From positions 1-62,340 of the forward strand of contig DATAFH010000064.1 of NCBI GenBank assembly GCA_036257565.1: 62,340 nucleotides of DNA. Reading direction: 5' to 3'. Positions 45,925 through 54,952 of the stretch are shown here, one piece after another (within the stretch, counting starts at the first letter, position 1; the number at the start of each line of letters is the position of its first letter). The notes under the pieces are model-generated. The model was given only the letters and a program-made list of their open reading frames with translations, did no database searches and was not told the origin of the DNA. The stretch is from DASSUW01 sp036257565 (GTDB lineage: Bacteria; Actinomycetota; Thermoleophilia; Solirubrobacterales; Solirubrobacteraceae). Made by a program: the position numbers and the translations under genes.

Positions 45925-46917
45925 GTGCTCCTCAGCGTGCTCGACCAGACCCCCGTCTCGGAGGGCTCGACCGGCCCGCAGGCGCTCCAGAACACGCTCG
46001 ATCTCGCGCGCGCCGCGGACCGCCTCGGCTACCACCGCTACTGGCTCGCCGAGCACCACGGGCTGTCGCTGGCCGGCCCCAGCCCCGAGGTGCTGATCGG
46101 CCCGGTCGCCTGTGCCACGGAGCGCATCCGGGTAGGGAGCGGGGGCGTGATGCTCCCGCACTACTCGCCGTACAAGGTCGCGGAGAACTTCAGCCTCCTT
46201 GCCGGCCTCTACCCGGGGCGCATCGACCTCGCCATCGGCCGCGCCTCCGGGACCGACCCGCTGACCACGTACGCCCTCCAGCGCGACCGGCGCGAGGTGG
46301 CGCCCGACGACTTCCCGCAGCAGCTCGCCGAGCTGCTCGCGCACTTCGACGGCACGTTCTCGCCCGACCACCCGTTCGCGCGGCTCGGCCGCTCGCTGCC
46401 CGGCGGCGACGAGCGCCCGGAGATCTGGCTGCTCGGCTCCTCGGCGCAGAGCGCCGTGTGGGCGGCGCAGCTCAACCTGCCGTACGCGTTCGCCGACTTC
46501 ATCAACCCGCGCGGCGCAGAGATCGTCGCCTCCTACCGCGAGCGCGCCGACAGCCCGCGGACGGCGATCGGCGTGTGGGCGATCTGCGCCGACACCGATG
46601 CCGAGGCCGAGCGGCTCGCATCCTCGATCGCGATGTCGTTCGCGATGCTGCGCCAGGGCCGGCCGATCCCGGTTCCGCCGCCGGAGCGCGCGCTGCGCTA
46701 CCTCGAGCAGCACGGCGACCCGAACCGGGGCGGCCGCCGGCGCGTCGTCGGCAGCCGCGACACCGTGAAGGCCGGGCTGGAGGCCGTGGCCGCCGAGTAC
46801 GGTGCCGACGAGGTGATCATCGTCACCATCACGCACGACCACGCTGCCCGCCGCCGCTCGTACGAGCTCATCGCCGAGGCCTTCGGGCTCAGCGCCCCGG
46901 CCGCCCGGGCCGCCTGA
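45925..46917 (+). CDS. LLM-class flavin-dependent oxidoreductase (luciferase-like)
   Basis: 330 residues from a GTG placed directly after the preceding stop. TIM-barrel features of bacterial luciferase-like enzymes are visible: DLARAADRLGYHRYWLAEHH, ATERIRVGSGGVMLPHYSPY, DLAIGRASGTDP, and a C-terminal VIIVTITHDHAARRRSYELI. It uses FMN/F420-type cofactor for oxidation of an unknown substrate. Close spacing on both sides indicates an operon with the FrnE and MFS genes. Confidence 0.93.
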   Translation: MLLSVLDQTPVSEGSTGPQALQNTLDLARAADRLGYHRYWLAEHHGLSLAGPSPEVLIGPVACATERIRVGSGGVMLPHYSPYKVAENFSLLAGLYPGRIDLAIGRASGTDPLTTYALQRDRREVAPDDFPQQLAELLAHFDGTFSPDHPFARLGRSLPGGDERPEIWLLGSSAQSAVWAAQLNLPYAFADFINPRGAEIVASYRERADSPRTAIGVWAICADTDAEAERLASSIAMSFAMLRQGRPIPVPPPERALRYLEQHGDPNRGGRRRVVGSRDTVKAGLEAVAAEYGADEVIIVTITHDHAARRRSYELIAEAFGLSAPAARAA

Positions 46918-46918
46918 C

Positions 46919-48346
46919 GTGGACGCCGCGCACGAGCACCGCCAGCACTACGGCGTCACGCTGGCGCTGCTCGTCGTGGCCGGCACCTCGTTCGCCGTCA
47001 TGCAGACGCTTGTGGTGCCCGCGCTGCCGTTCTTCCAGCGCGAGTTCGACACGAGCGCGAGCTGGGTGACGTGGATCGCGACCGGGTTCCTGCTCAGCTC
47101 GTCGGTGCTGACGCCGATCCTCGGCAAGCTCGGCGACGCGTACGGCAAGAAGCGCATGCTGGTGATCTCGCTGGCCATCTTCGGGCTCGCGTCGCTGGCG
47201 GCGGCCGGTGCCTGGAACCTCGCCTCGCTCGTCGTCTGCCGCGTGCTCCAGGGCGCGGGAGCGGCCGTCTTCCCGCTGTCGTTCGGGATCATCCGCGACG
47301 AGTTCCCGCCCGAGAAGGTCGGCCTCGGCGTCGGCACCGTGAGCTCGGTGTTCGGGGTCGGCGGCGGCGTCGGGCTCGTGGCCAGCGGCCTGATCATCGA
47401 GCACCTGACGTGGCACTGGCTGTTCCTGATCGGCGCGATCCCCGTGCTCGCCTCGACCGTCCTGCTCGCCGTCTTCGTGCCCGAGTCGCCGGTCAAGCAC
47501 CGCACGCGGCCGGACTACGTCGGCGGGCTCACGCTGTCTCTGGCGCTCGGCTCGCTGCTCGTGGCCATCAGCGAGGGGAGCAACTGGGGGTGGACGTCGG
47601 CCGGCGTGCTCGGCCTGGCCAGCGCCTCCGTGGTGTTCTTCGCGCTGTGGGCGTGGATCGAGGCACGCGTGCCCGAGCCGCTCGTCGACCTGCGGACGTT
47701 CGCGCGCCGGGAGATGGCCGCCACCAACCTCACCACGCTGGTGATGGGCTTCTCGATGTTCTCCACCTTCATCCTGCTGCCGAACTTCGTGCAGATCCCG
47801 CTCGGCCTCCCCGGCGAGATCGCGACGCAGCTCGACTACGGCTTCGGCGCCTCGCCAGTCGAAGTCGGCCTGTTCTTCGTGCCGTCGTCGGTGGCGATGA
47901 TGATCGCCGGACCTCTGGCCGGCGCGCTCGGGACGCGCCTCGGCAACGTCGTGCCGCTGCGCATCGGCATCAGCTTCCTCGCGCTCGCGCTCATCCTGCT
48001 GGCCACCGTCCACGACGAGCCATGGACGATCTACGCCTGGATGGTGTTCATGGGCATCGGGCTGGCCTTCAGCTTCGCGGCGCTCGGCTCGCTCGTGATC
48101 GAGTTCTCGCCACCGGGGGAGACCGGCGTGGCCAGCGGGATGAACACGATCATGCGCACGGTCGGCGCCGCGCTCGGCTCGCAGGTCGCGGCCGCGATCA
48201 TCTCCGCCAACACGTTGCCGGGGACCGACATCCCGCTCGAGAGCGGCTTCACGACCGCGTTCACGATCAGCGCGGTCGGCGCGCTGGTGGCACTCGTGCC
48301 CACCTTCCTGCTCACCCGTCGCGCGCGCGTCGCGCTCGCGACATGA
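46919..48346 (+). CDS. DHA2-type MFS drug transporter (EmrB/QacA-like)
   Basis: 475 residues from a GTG, with about 14 hydrophobic segments, the pattern of the DHA2 group. The loop KLGDAYGKKRMLVISL is the MFS A-motif, and the antiporter motif C region VCRVLQGAGAAVFPLSFGI is clear. It probably exports drugs or other amphiphiles by proton antiport. Stop overlaps the NUDIX start by four bases. Confidence 0.93.
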   Translation: MDAAHEHRQHYGVTLALLVVAGTSFAVMQTLVVPALPFFQREFDTSASWVTWIATGFLLSSSVLTPILGKLGDAYGKKRMLVISLAIFGLASLAAAGAWNLASLVVCRVLQGAGAAVFPLSFGIIRDEFPPEKVGLGVGTVSSVFGVGGGVGLVASGLIIEHLTWHWLFLIGAIPVLASTVLLAVFVPESPVKHRTRPDYVGGLTLSLALGSLLVAISEGSNWGWTSAGVLGLASASVVFFALWAWIEARVPEPLVDLRTFARREMAATNLTTLVMGFSMFSTFILLPNFVQIPLGLPGEIATQLDYGFGASPVEVGLFFVPSSVAMMIAGPLAGALGTRLGNVVPLRIGISFLALALILLATVHDEPWTIYAWMVFMGIGLAFSFAALGSLVIEFSPPGETGVASGMNTIMRTVGAALGSQVAAAIISANTLPGTDIPLESGFTTAFTISAVGALVALVPTFLLTRRARVALAT

Positions 48347-48792
48347 GCCGCCGCAGCGCCGGCATCCTGCTGCACCGGGACCGCGACGGCGAGCGACAGG
48401 TGCTGCTCGTGCACCCCGGCGGCCCGTACTGGGCGAAGAAGGACGCCGGCGCGTGGTCGATCCCCAAGGGCGAGTACGAGGACGACGACGACCCGCGCGA
48501 GTGCGCTCGGCGCGAGTTCGAGGAGGAGCTCGGCAGGCCACTGCCCGCCGATACCGAGCTGCGCAACCTCGGCACCGTGCGACTGCGCAGCGGCAAGCAC
48601 ATCACCGCGTACGCAGCGGCCGGCGACCTCGACGCGGATGCCGCCCACAGCAACACGTTCACGCTCGAGTGGCCGCCGCGCTCCGGCGTCCAGCAGGAGT
48701 TCCCCGAGGTCGACCGCGCGGGCTGGTTCACGCTCGCCGAGGCGCGCGAAAAGCTCAATCCGGCGCAGGCCGAGCTGCTCGACCGGCTCTGA
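48343..48792 (+). CDS. NUDIX hydrolase
   Basis: 149 residues from ATG 48343, fixed by the four-base overlap with the MFS stop. The Nudix box is present at about 40-63 (GEYEDDDDPRECARREFEEE...G), where the first box Glu is Asp; the R-E-F-E-E-E core is intact. Preceding WAKKDAGAWSIPKG is the substrate-binding loop typical of sanitising Nudix enzymes. Substrate unknown. Confidence 0.93.
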   Translation: MSRRSAGILLHRDRDGERQVLLVHPGGPYWAKKDAGAWSIPKGEYEDDDDPRECARREFEEELGRPLPADTELRNLGTVRLRSGKHITAYAAAGDLDADAAHSNTFTLEWPPRSGVQQEFPEVDRAGWFTLAEAREKLNPAQAELLDRL

Positions 48793-48892
48793 TGTACGGC
48801 CTGCCCCACCGCGCGACGCCAGTCAGCCTCCGGCGACTTCGCTGGCTGACCGCCTGTGACGCCGCCCGCGCGGATGCGACATTACCCGTGTC

Positions 48893-49141
48893 ATGAACGA
48901 GACCCTCCGTGAGCTCGACCACCGCACGAACGACCGCATCGACGTGTGGCTGCTGTGGCGCGAGCACGACAACCAGGTGCTGGTGTCCGTGGCCGACGAG
49001 AAGACCGGCGACAAGTTCACGCTCGAGGTCCGCGAGGGCGAGAGCGCGCTCGACGTCTTCCATCACCCGTACGCGTACGCCGCGGTCCACGGCGTCGACC
49101 TCACCGCCGAGCCGCGCCGCCAGCTCGCCGAGGCCGCCTAG
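48893..49141 (+). CDS. Small conserved-type protein (82 aa), unknown
   Basis: 82 residues, MNETLRELDHRTNDRIDVWL..., containing an all-beta-like core (VLVSVADEKTGDKFTLEV) and a helix at the C-terminus with FHHPYAYAAVHGVD. Reading frame, charge pattern and GC-rich third positions indicate a real gene. I cannot assign a function. It converges with the hybrid kinase, whose stop is at 49147. Confidence 0.75.
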   Translation: MNETLRELDHRTNDRIDVWLLWREHDNQVLVSVADEKTGDKFTLEVREGESALDVFHHPYAYAAVHGVDLTAEPRRQLAEAA

Positions 49142-49146
49142 CTAGC

Positions 49147-51066
49147 CTAGGCGTCCAGCACCTCGCGGACCTTGCGCGCCAGCGCGCGGTCCGAGAAGGG
49201 CTTCTCGATGAAGGCCGCGTCGGCGCTGATGTCGCCGTGGCGGTGGACCGCCTCGTCCGAGTAGCCGGACATGAAGAGGATCCGCATCGACGGCGCCCTG
49301 GCTGCGAGGCGCTCGGCGAGCGACCGGCCGCCGACCTCCGGCAGCACGACGTCGGTGAGCAGGAGGTCCACGCCGCTCGCGAACAGGCGCTCGGCTTCCT
49401 CGGGGCCGTCGGCGGCGAGCACGCGGTAGCCCTTGGCCTCGAGCATGACGCGCACGAGGTTGCGCACGCTCGCGTCGTCCTCCACGAGCATGATCGTCTC
49501 GCCGCCCAGCTCGGCCGCCGGATCGGGCACGGGAGCGGCCGATTCGTCCGGCGCCGGCGCCGCAGCGGGGAGGTAGATCTTGAACGTCGTCCCGCGGCCG
49601 GGCTCGCTGTACACGTAGATGCTGCCGCCGCTCTGCTTGACCACGCCGAACACGGTGGCGAGCCCAAGCCCGGTGCCCGACCCCGGCCGCTTCGTGGTGA
49701 AGAACGGCTCGAACGCCTGGCGCTGGACGCTCTCGCTCATCCCCACGCCGGTGTCGCTGACCGCGAGCAGCACGTTCGGCCCCGCCGTGCCCTCGCCGCG
49801 CGAGGCCACGAACTCCGCGTCGACGTCGACGGTCGCCGTCTCGATCGTCAGCCGGCCGCCCTTGGGCATCGCGTCGCGCGCGTTGGCGGCGAGGTTGAGG
49901 ATCACGCGCTCGAGCTGCGAGCGATCCGCCTTCACGGTTGCCCGGTCCGGTGCCAGCCGCACGCCCACCTGGATGTCGCGGCCGATGATGCGCCGCACCA
50001 TCGGCTCCATGCCCGCCACGATCCGGTTGACGTCGACGACGCGCGGATGCAGCACCTGCCGGCGGCTGAAGGCGAGCAGCTGGCGGGTCAGGGCCGCCGC
50101 CTGGTCCGCGGCATGGTGGATCTCGGACAGGTGCTCGCGACCGTCGAGCTCGGGGCGCGCGAGCAGGATCTCGGCGTAGCCGGAGATCACGGTCAGCAGG
50201 TTGTTGAAGTCGTGCGCCACGCCGCCCGCGAGGCGGCCGATCGCCTCCATCTTCTCCGCCTGCACCAGCCGGTCCTCGAGCGCCTGGCGCTCGGTGACGT
50301 CGTTGACCAGCGCGAGCGCCGCCGGCCGGCCGTTGAACTCGACCCGCCCCTCGCTGACCTCGACCTCGATCAGCGTGCCGTCCTTCGTCTGGTGCCGCGG
50401 CGACCCGGGCGCCTCCAGGAGGTCGTCGACGGCCATGCCGAGGAACTCGGCCGCCGTGTAGCCGTAGTGCGCGACCGCCGCGCCGTTGACGGCGAGAAAG
50501 CGTCGCGTATCGACGTCGTAGACCCACATCGGGAGCGGGCTGGCCTCGAACAGCAGCCGGTAGCGCTCCTCGGAGCGCTCGAGCGACCGGCCGAGCCGGG
50601 CATGCTCGATCGCCGTCGCCGCGCGCCGCGCCAGCTCGGCGGCGAGCTCGACGTCGGTCTGCCCGTAGGTCTCGGTGGGCGACGAGAGGAGGGTGATCGC
50701 GCCCCACGGACGGTCGTGCGCCATCAGCGGCACGCACAGGTACGACACCGTCCCCTCGCCGCAGCCGAGCTGCGCCTCGGAAACGCGCGGCACGAGCTCC
50801 GGCTCGCCCGTGCGCATCACCACTGCCGGCCCGTGGGGCGCGTCGTGCCGCGGCTGCCCGCCGTCGCTCGGCACCGCGGCGACGCGCGCTATCTGGCCGT
50901 CCTCGCGCAGCACGTCGATCGCGCACCACTTGGCAAACGTGGGAACGAGGAGGGCGGCGAGCCGCTCGAGCGAGTGCTCGTCGGCGCCAGGCGAGGACAA
51001 CAGTTCACCGGCACGGGCGAGGAGCGCGAGCCGAGTTCCGCCATGTTGATCGAACGCGACCGCCAC
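49147..51066 (-). CDS. Hybrid sensor histidine kinase with C-terminal receiver domain
   Basis: 639 residues from GTG 51066-51064 (VAVAFDQHGGTRLALLARAG). GAF-like N-domain (about 10-165), PAS (about 170-285), HisKA with acceptor His285 (GGVAHDFNNLLTVISGYAEI), HATPase_c (about 380-510; GTGLGLATVFG) and a receiver domain (about 525-639) with acceptor Asp572 (LLLTDVVLPEVG). The layout matches bacterial 'cache-less' hybrid kinases that phosphorylate their own receiver. No transmembrane segment. Divergent from the M14 peptidase, whose promoter lies just upstream. Confidence 0.93.
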   Translation of the reverse strand: MAVAFDQHGGTRLALLARAGELLSSPGADEHSLERLAALLVPTFAKWCAIDVLREDGQIARVAAVPSDGGQPRHDAPHGPAVVMRTGEPELVPRVSEAQLGCGEGTVSYLCVPLMAHDRPWGAITLLSSPTETYGQTDVELAAELARRAATAIEHARLGRSLERSEERYRLLFEASPLPMWVYDVDTRRFLAVNGAAVAHYGYTAAEFLGMAVDDLLEAPGSPRHQTKDGTLIEVEVSEGRVEFNGRPAALALVNDVTERQALEDRLVQAEKMEAIGRLAGGVAHDFNNLLTVISGYAEILLARPELDGREHLSEIHHAADQAAALTRQLLAFSRRQVLHPRVVDVNRIVAGMEPMVRRIIGRDIQVGVRLAPDRATVKADRSQLERVILNLAANARDAMPKGGRLTIETATVDVDAEFVASRGEGTAGPNVLLAVSDTGVGMSESVQRQAFEPFFTTKRPGSGTGLGLATVFGVVKQSGGSIYVYSEPGRGTTFKIYLPAAAPAPDESAAPVPDPAAELGGETIMLVEDDASVRNLVRVMLEAKGYRVLAADGPEEAERLFASGVDLLLTDVVLPEVGGRSLAERLAARAPSMRILFMSGYSDEAVHRHGDISADAAFIEKPFSDRALARKVREVLDA

Positions 51067-51100
51067 CAGAGTGGGTGAGCGTACACAGGCGCGGGAGCGG

Positions 51101-51129
51101 TTGACAGGGGATCCGAGCGGCAGTAGGAA
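51101..51129 (+). promoter_or_regulatory. Sigma-70-type promoter for the M14 peptidase
   Basis: TTGACA (51101-51106) and TAGGAA (51124-51129) with a 17-bp spacer. A strong AGGAGG (51143-51148) follows, eight bases before the ATG at 51157. This is the clearest housekeeping-type promoter in the window; it reads from the gap shared with the hybrid kinase. Confidence 0.75.
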
Positions 51130-51156
51130 TGGCGGAAGGTTTAGGAGGGGGATCAC

Positions 51157-53700
51157 ATGGCACGGTTGCGCAGGTTGTTCCTGGTCGTGTTCGCCGCCAT
51201 GGCGCTGGGCCCGGCCACGAGCGCGAGCGCGGCCGAGCCACCCTGGTGCGGCACCCCCGAGCCCGACGCGTCGCTGGAGCTCGACGGCTTCCCGCACATC
51301 CCGTACTACGCGATCGGGTGCACGCTGGCGGACATCGCCGACCGCAGCCGCGGCCGGATGAGCGTTCGCGTGATCGGCGAGTCGGCGCTGGGGCGCGACA
51401 TGTACGGCGTGGTCATCAACCGGCTGCGGACGGGGCGCGAGCGGCGCGACTTCCACAACTGGCTGAAGGTCCGCAAGCTGGCCCTCAAGGACCCGGCGAA
51501 GGCGCAGCGGCGGCTCGCCCGCTTCGGCGAAGACGTGAAGGTCCCGATCTTCATCCAGGGCGGTATTCACGGCAACGAGTACGAGGGCGTGGACGCGGCG
51601 ATCGACATGATCGAGAAGTACGCCACCACGCCGTTCGGCGACGATCCCGTGGTGGACGAGGTGCTTCGGCACGCGATCCTGATCTACAACCCGATCCAGA
51701 ACCCCGACGGCCGCATCGCCGGCACGCGCCGCAACGGCAACGGCTTCGACCTCAACCGCGACTACCTCACGCAGTCCCAGTCCGAGACCCGCGCCTCGAT
51801 CTCGCTGATGAAGCGCTCGCTGCCGCCGGAGGTGCTCGACCTCCACGGCTATGTCTCGCCGACGCTGATCGAGGCGACGACCAAGCCGCACAACCCGAGC
51901 ATCGAGTACGACCTGTGGCTGAAGTGGAACCAGCCGCGCATCGACGCCAACGAGGCGGCGGTGAACGCGATCGGCCGCTCGGTGACGCGCCCGATCAACG
52001 ACTGGTGCGCGGACGGCTCGATCCCCGCGCCCGACGCACTGTGCGAAGACGGCAGGCCGCCCGGCCCGGCGGTGGCCGAGAGCTGGGACGACTGGGGCCC
52101 GTTCTACACCGCGATGTACGCGCAGCATCTCGGGCTCGACTCCTCGACGGTCGAGATGTGCGACCCCGACGTCGACGACCAGGGCAACCCGGTCGACCCC
52201 GAGTGCGGCGGCCGCGCAGGATCCCGCGACGTGCAGATCGCGGTCCAGGAGTCGACGATGACGTTCGTCGTCGGCCACCGCGAGGACATGCTTCACGACG
52301 AGCTGGAGATCTACCGCCGCGGTGACGTGGACGCGCCGCGGCCGTCCTGCTGCCCGCCGCCGTTCGACGTCGACAACAACTGGATGCTCGACTACCCGAC
52401 CGCGTACGTGATCCCGCTCGGTGAAGGGCAGCGCAGCGACGCCGAGGCCAACCGCCTCGTCGAGTGGCTGCTGTTCAACGACATCGAGGTCACGCGGCTC
52501 CAGCGCGACTACACGTTCAACGGCCAGACGTTCGAGAAGGGCTCGTACGTGGCGTGGATCGCCCAGCCGCGGCGCGGCCTGCTCGACACCGCGATGAGCC
52601 TCGGCGTGGACATCTCGGAGCGCATCAGCATCCTCTACGCGCCGCCGGCCGCCTGGAGCCACGGCTACCTCTGGGGCGCCGACGTCGTCACGATCCCCGA
52701 CGGCGCGACGTTCTCCCCGCGCACCGAGCGGATCAAGCGGCCGAACCGGCTCGACGGCGGCGTGGTGGCGAAGAAGAAGCGCAAGCGGGCGACCGGCTAC
52801 GCGCTGCAGGTCAACTCGCCGACCGCAGTTCGGGCCGTGAACGAGCTCGTGCGCGGCGGTGCCGAGGCGTGGATCGCGACCGAGGCGTCCGACGCCGGCC
52901 CAGCCGGCACGGTGCTCTTCGTCGGCGGCAAGGACCAGCTCGACGCCGTCGGCGAGGAGCGGGGGCTGACGTTCACGGCGTTCCGCGGCGATCTGCCGGT
53001 GAGCGAGCGGATCGAGAAGGTGCCGCGCTTCCGGGTCCTCTACAACCCGGACAACGCGGCCGGCCAGACCGACTTCTGGCCGCTCGAGCAGCTCGGCTTC
53101 GAGGCCGACCTCGTGACCGTGAACGAGCTCGGTTCGGCCGCGAGCGACCCGCTGGCCGGCTACGACGTGCTGTTCAACTCGGCCGTCGGCTATCCGTCCG
53201 CGGCCAACGCGACCGCGCGCAGCCGCCTGGAGCGCTTCTTCGCGGGCGGCGGTGCGTACATGAGCGGCCAGAACGCCGGGGCGACGTTCCTGGCCGACAG
53301 CGGCCAGGTCACCGGGCTCGCCGCCATGAGCAACAGCGGCGGCGACCGCGGCTACAGCGGCATCGTGCTGTGGAGCAACAGCGGCGGCGTGAACAGCGTG
53401 ATCACCGGCGCCTACCGGAGCGAGGACACGCTGATCGTCGATCCGCCGACGTGGCTGACCAGCGTGCCGTCGACGATGACGGTCGACGCCCACTTCGCGT
53501 CGCCGACGTTCTTCCTCAGCGGCCTGTTCCCGGTCGCTGAGCGGGCGGACTCGGCAGGCGCGGCGATCATCGCCCACGGCACGAACACGGCGGACACGGC
53601 CCGGCTCGTCGTGTTCGCGAACAATCCGCTGTACCGGGCCGACCCGGAGCGCGAGTGGCCGATGGTGGGCGGCGGCGCGTACTGGGCGGACGGGGAATAA
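51157..53700 (+). CDS. Secreted M14-family zinc carboxypeptidase, large
   Basis: 847 residues with a signal peptide (about 1-26, ending near SASA). The zinc-binding pair is at H138 and E141 (GGIHGNEYEG) with the third ligand H230 (LDLHGYV), the M14 pattern. It is much longer than a classical carboxypeptidase: after residue 420 or so there is a long C-terminal region with a glutamine-amidotransferase-like strand pattern (DVLFNSAVGYPS, GGGAYMSGQNAGATF). Basic KKKRKR near 540 is a possible proteolytic or surface patch. It probably degrades peptides or peptidoglycan-like material outside the cell. Confidence 0.9.
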   Translation: MARLRRLFLVVFAAMALGPATSASAAEPPWCGTPEPDASLELDGFPHIPYYAIGCTLADIADRSRGRMSVRVIGESALGRDMYGVVINRLRTGRERRDFHNWLKVRKLALKDPAKAQRRLARFGEDVKVPIFIQGGIHGNEYEGVDAAIDMIEKYATTPFGDDPVVDEVLRHAILIYNPIQNPDGRIAGTRRNGNGFDLNRDYLTQSQSETRASISLMKRSLPPEVLDLHGYVSPTLIEATTKPHNPSIEYDLWLKWNQPRIDANEAAVNAIGRSVTRPINDWCADGSIPAPDALCEDGRPPGPAVAESWDDWGPFYTAMYAQHLGLDSSTVEMCDPDVDDQGNPVDPECGGRAGSRDVQIAVQESTMTFVVGHREDMLHDELEIYRRGDVDAPRPSCCPPPFDVDNNWMLDYPTAYVIPLGEGQRSDAEANRLVEWLLFNDIEVTRLQRDYTFNGQTFEKGSYVAWIAQPRRGLLDTAMSLGVDISERISILYAPPAAWSHGYLWGADVVTIPDGATFSPRTERIKRPNRLDGGVVAKKKRKRATGYALQVNSPTAVRAVNELVRGGAEAWIATEASDAGPAGTVLFVGGKDQLDAVGEERGLTFTAFRGDLPVSERIEKVPRFRVLYNPDNAAGQTDFWPLEQLGFEADLVTVNELGSAASDPLAGYDVLFNSAVGYPSAANATARSRLERFFAGGGAYMSGQNAGATFLADSGQVTGLAAMSNSGGDRGYSGIVLWSNSGGVNSVITGAYRSEDTLIVDPPTWLTSVPSTMTVDAHFASPTFFLSGLFPVAERADSAGAAIIAHGTNTADTARLVVFANNPLYRADPEREWPMVGGGAYWADGE

Positions 53701-53717
53701 CGAGGTCACGCCCCCGG

Positions 53718-53749
53718 CGGTCGAGAGTGACATGGGTCACGCTCGACCG
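53718..53749 (+). terminator. Hairpin after the M14 peptidase
   Basis: A 14-bp stem with one mismatch (CGGTCGAG and GTGAC arms pairing with GTCAC and CTCGACCG) and a four-base loop ATGG, 18 bp after the stop codon. No U-tract. It also lies upstream of the next gene, so a regulatory role is possible. Confidence 0.55.
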
Positions 53750-53795
53750 TCGGGAGGTGTGACTTAGAGGGTTTCGTGCCGAAACTAGGAGTGGA

Positions 53796-54902
53796 ATGTT
53801 CCGTCCTTCCACCCTGATCACCCATTGGCGTGCCGCGGGCTCGCGCCTGCGCGGCCGCATGCTGGCGATCGTGCAGACCGCCACGGCGGCCGTGGCCGCG
53901 TGGTACCTCGCGGCGCTGCTGCTCCCTGACCCGCGCCCGGCGTTCGCCGCCATCGCCGCGGTCATCGCCGTCGGCGCCACCCATGGCCAGCGCACGGGTC
54001 GTGCGCTGCAGCTCGTGGGCGGCGTGGTGCTCGGCCTCACCGTGGCCGACATCCTGATCCAGCTGATCGGTACCGGCACCTGGCAGATCGGCGTGCTCGT
54101 CGTGCTCGCCATGGCCGCTGCGGTCGCGCTGGGCGGCGGCGAGCTGCTCATCGTCGAGGCGGGCGTGAGCGCGATCCTGCTTATCGCCCTCGACCCGGGC
54201 GCCGCGCACGGCTTCTCCCCCAACCGCATCCTCGAGGGCGTGATCGGCGGCGCCGTCGCGCTCGCCGTGTCCTCGTTCCTCTTCCCGCCCGACCCGGCGC
54301 TCGGCCCGGGCCGTGCCGCTCAGGCCGTGTTCGCGGAGCTCGGGCGGACGCTCGAGCGGCTCGCCGGCGCGCTCGAGGCGCGCGACCCCGGCGCCGCCGA
54401 GCATGCGCTCACCGAGGCGCGCGGCATCGATCCGCTGATGCGCACCGTCCACGACGAGCTCGAGGCCGGGCGCGAGCTGGCCCGTCTCGCGGGCCCGCGC
54501 CGCGGCGCCCGAGTGGAGCTCGACCGGTACGAGTCAAGCCTCGGCCAGGTGGACTACGCGGTGCGCAACACCCGAGTGCTCGCGCGCCACGTCGTGAGCC
54601 TCGTCCGCGACGGCGGCCCCGTTCCCGAGGGCCTGCCCTCCGCCGTGCGCGAGCTGGCCCACTCGGTGTGGGAGCTGGCCGCCGCCTACGACTCCCCCTC
54701 CCGCGTGGAGCCCGCCCGCCGGCTCGCCGTGCAGGCGGCCGGCGAGGCCGCTTCGCTGCCGGACGGCAGCGCCGATCTCACCATGGTCGGCGGCCAGGTG
54801 CGCTCCGTCGCGGTCGACCTCGTGCGTGCGGCCGAGTTCGTCGGCGGCGAGCCCGAGGCGCCTAGCGAGCGCCCCACGCAAGAGCTGCTCGCCGCGACGT
54901 AG
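53796..54902 (+). CDS. FUSC/aromatic-acid-exporter-like membrane protein
   Basis: 368 residues: an N-terminal membrane half with about six hydrophobic segments (IVQTATAAVAAWYLAALLLP, PAFAAIAAVIAVGATHGQRTG, LVVLAMAAAVALGGGELLI) and a C-terminal helical, mostly soluble half (about 165-368). The FUSC/ArAE signature region PAFAAIAAVIAVGATHGQR matches. Proteins of this family export aromatic acids or small metabolites, or act as membrane scaffolds. SD AGGAG at 53787-53791 precedes the ATG. Confidence 0.85.
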   Translation: MFRPSTLITHWRAAGSRLRGRMLAIVQTATAAVAAWYLAALLLPDPRPAFAAIAAVIAVGATHGQRTGRALQLVGGVVLGLTVADILIQLIGTGTWQIGVLVVLAMAAAVALGGGELLIVEAGVSAILLIALDPGAAHGFSPNRILEGVIGGAVALAVSSFLFPPDPALGPGRAAQAVFAELGRTLERLAGALEARDPGAAEHALTEARGIDPLMRTVHDELEAGRELARLAGPRRGARVELDRYESSLGQVDYAVRNTRVLARHVVSLVRDGGPVPEGLPSAVRELAHSVWELAAAYDSPSRVEPARRLAVQAAGEAASLPDGSADLTMVGGQVRSVAVDLVRAAEFVGGEPEAPSERPTQELLAAT

Positions 54903-54952
54903 ATAGGCCCCGTAGTTGTCAGAACCGCCCCGGGCGGGCAGACTGAGCGTCG

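Noticed and set aside
49147..53733. A 1,528-codon minus-strand frame joining the kinase to sequence opposite the M14 peptidase
   Set aside because: Only the part after about 51066 is real; the rest is antisense to the peptidase, which has its own promoter, signal peptide and zinc site.
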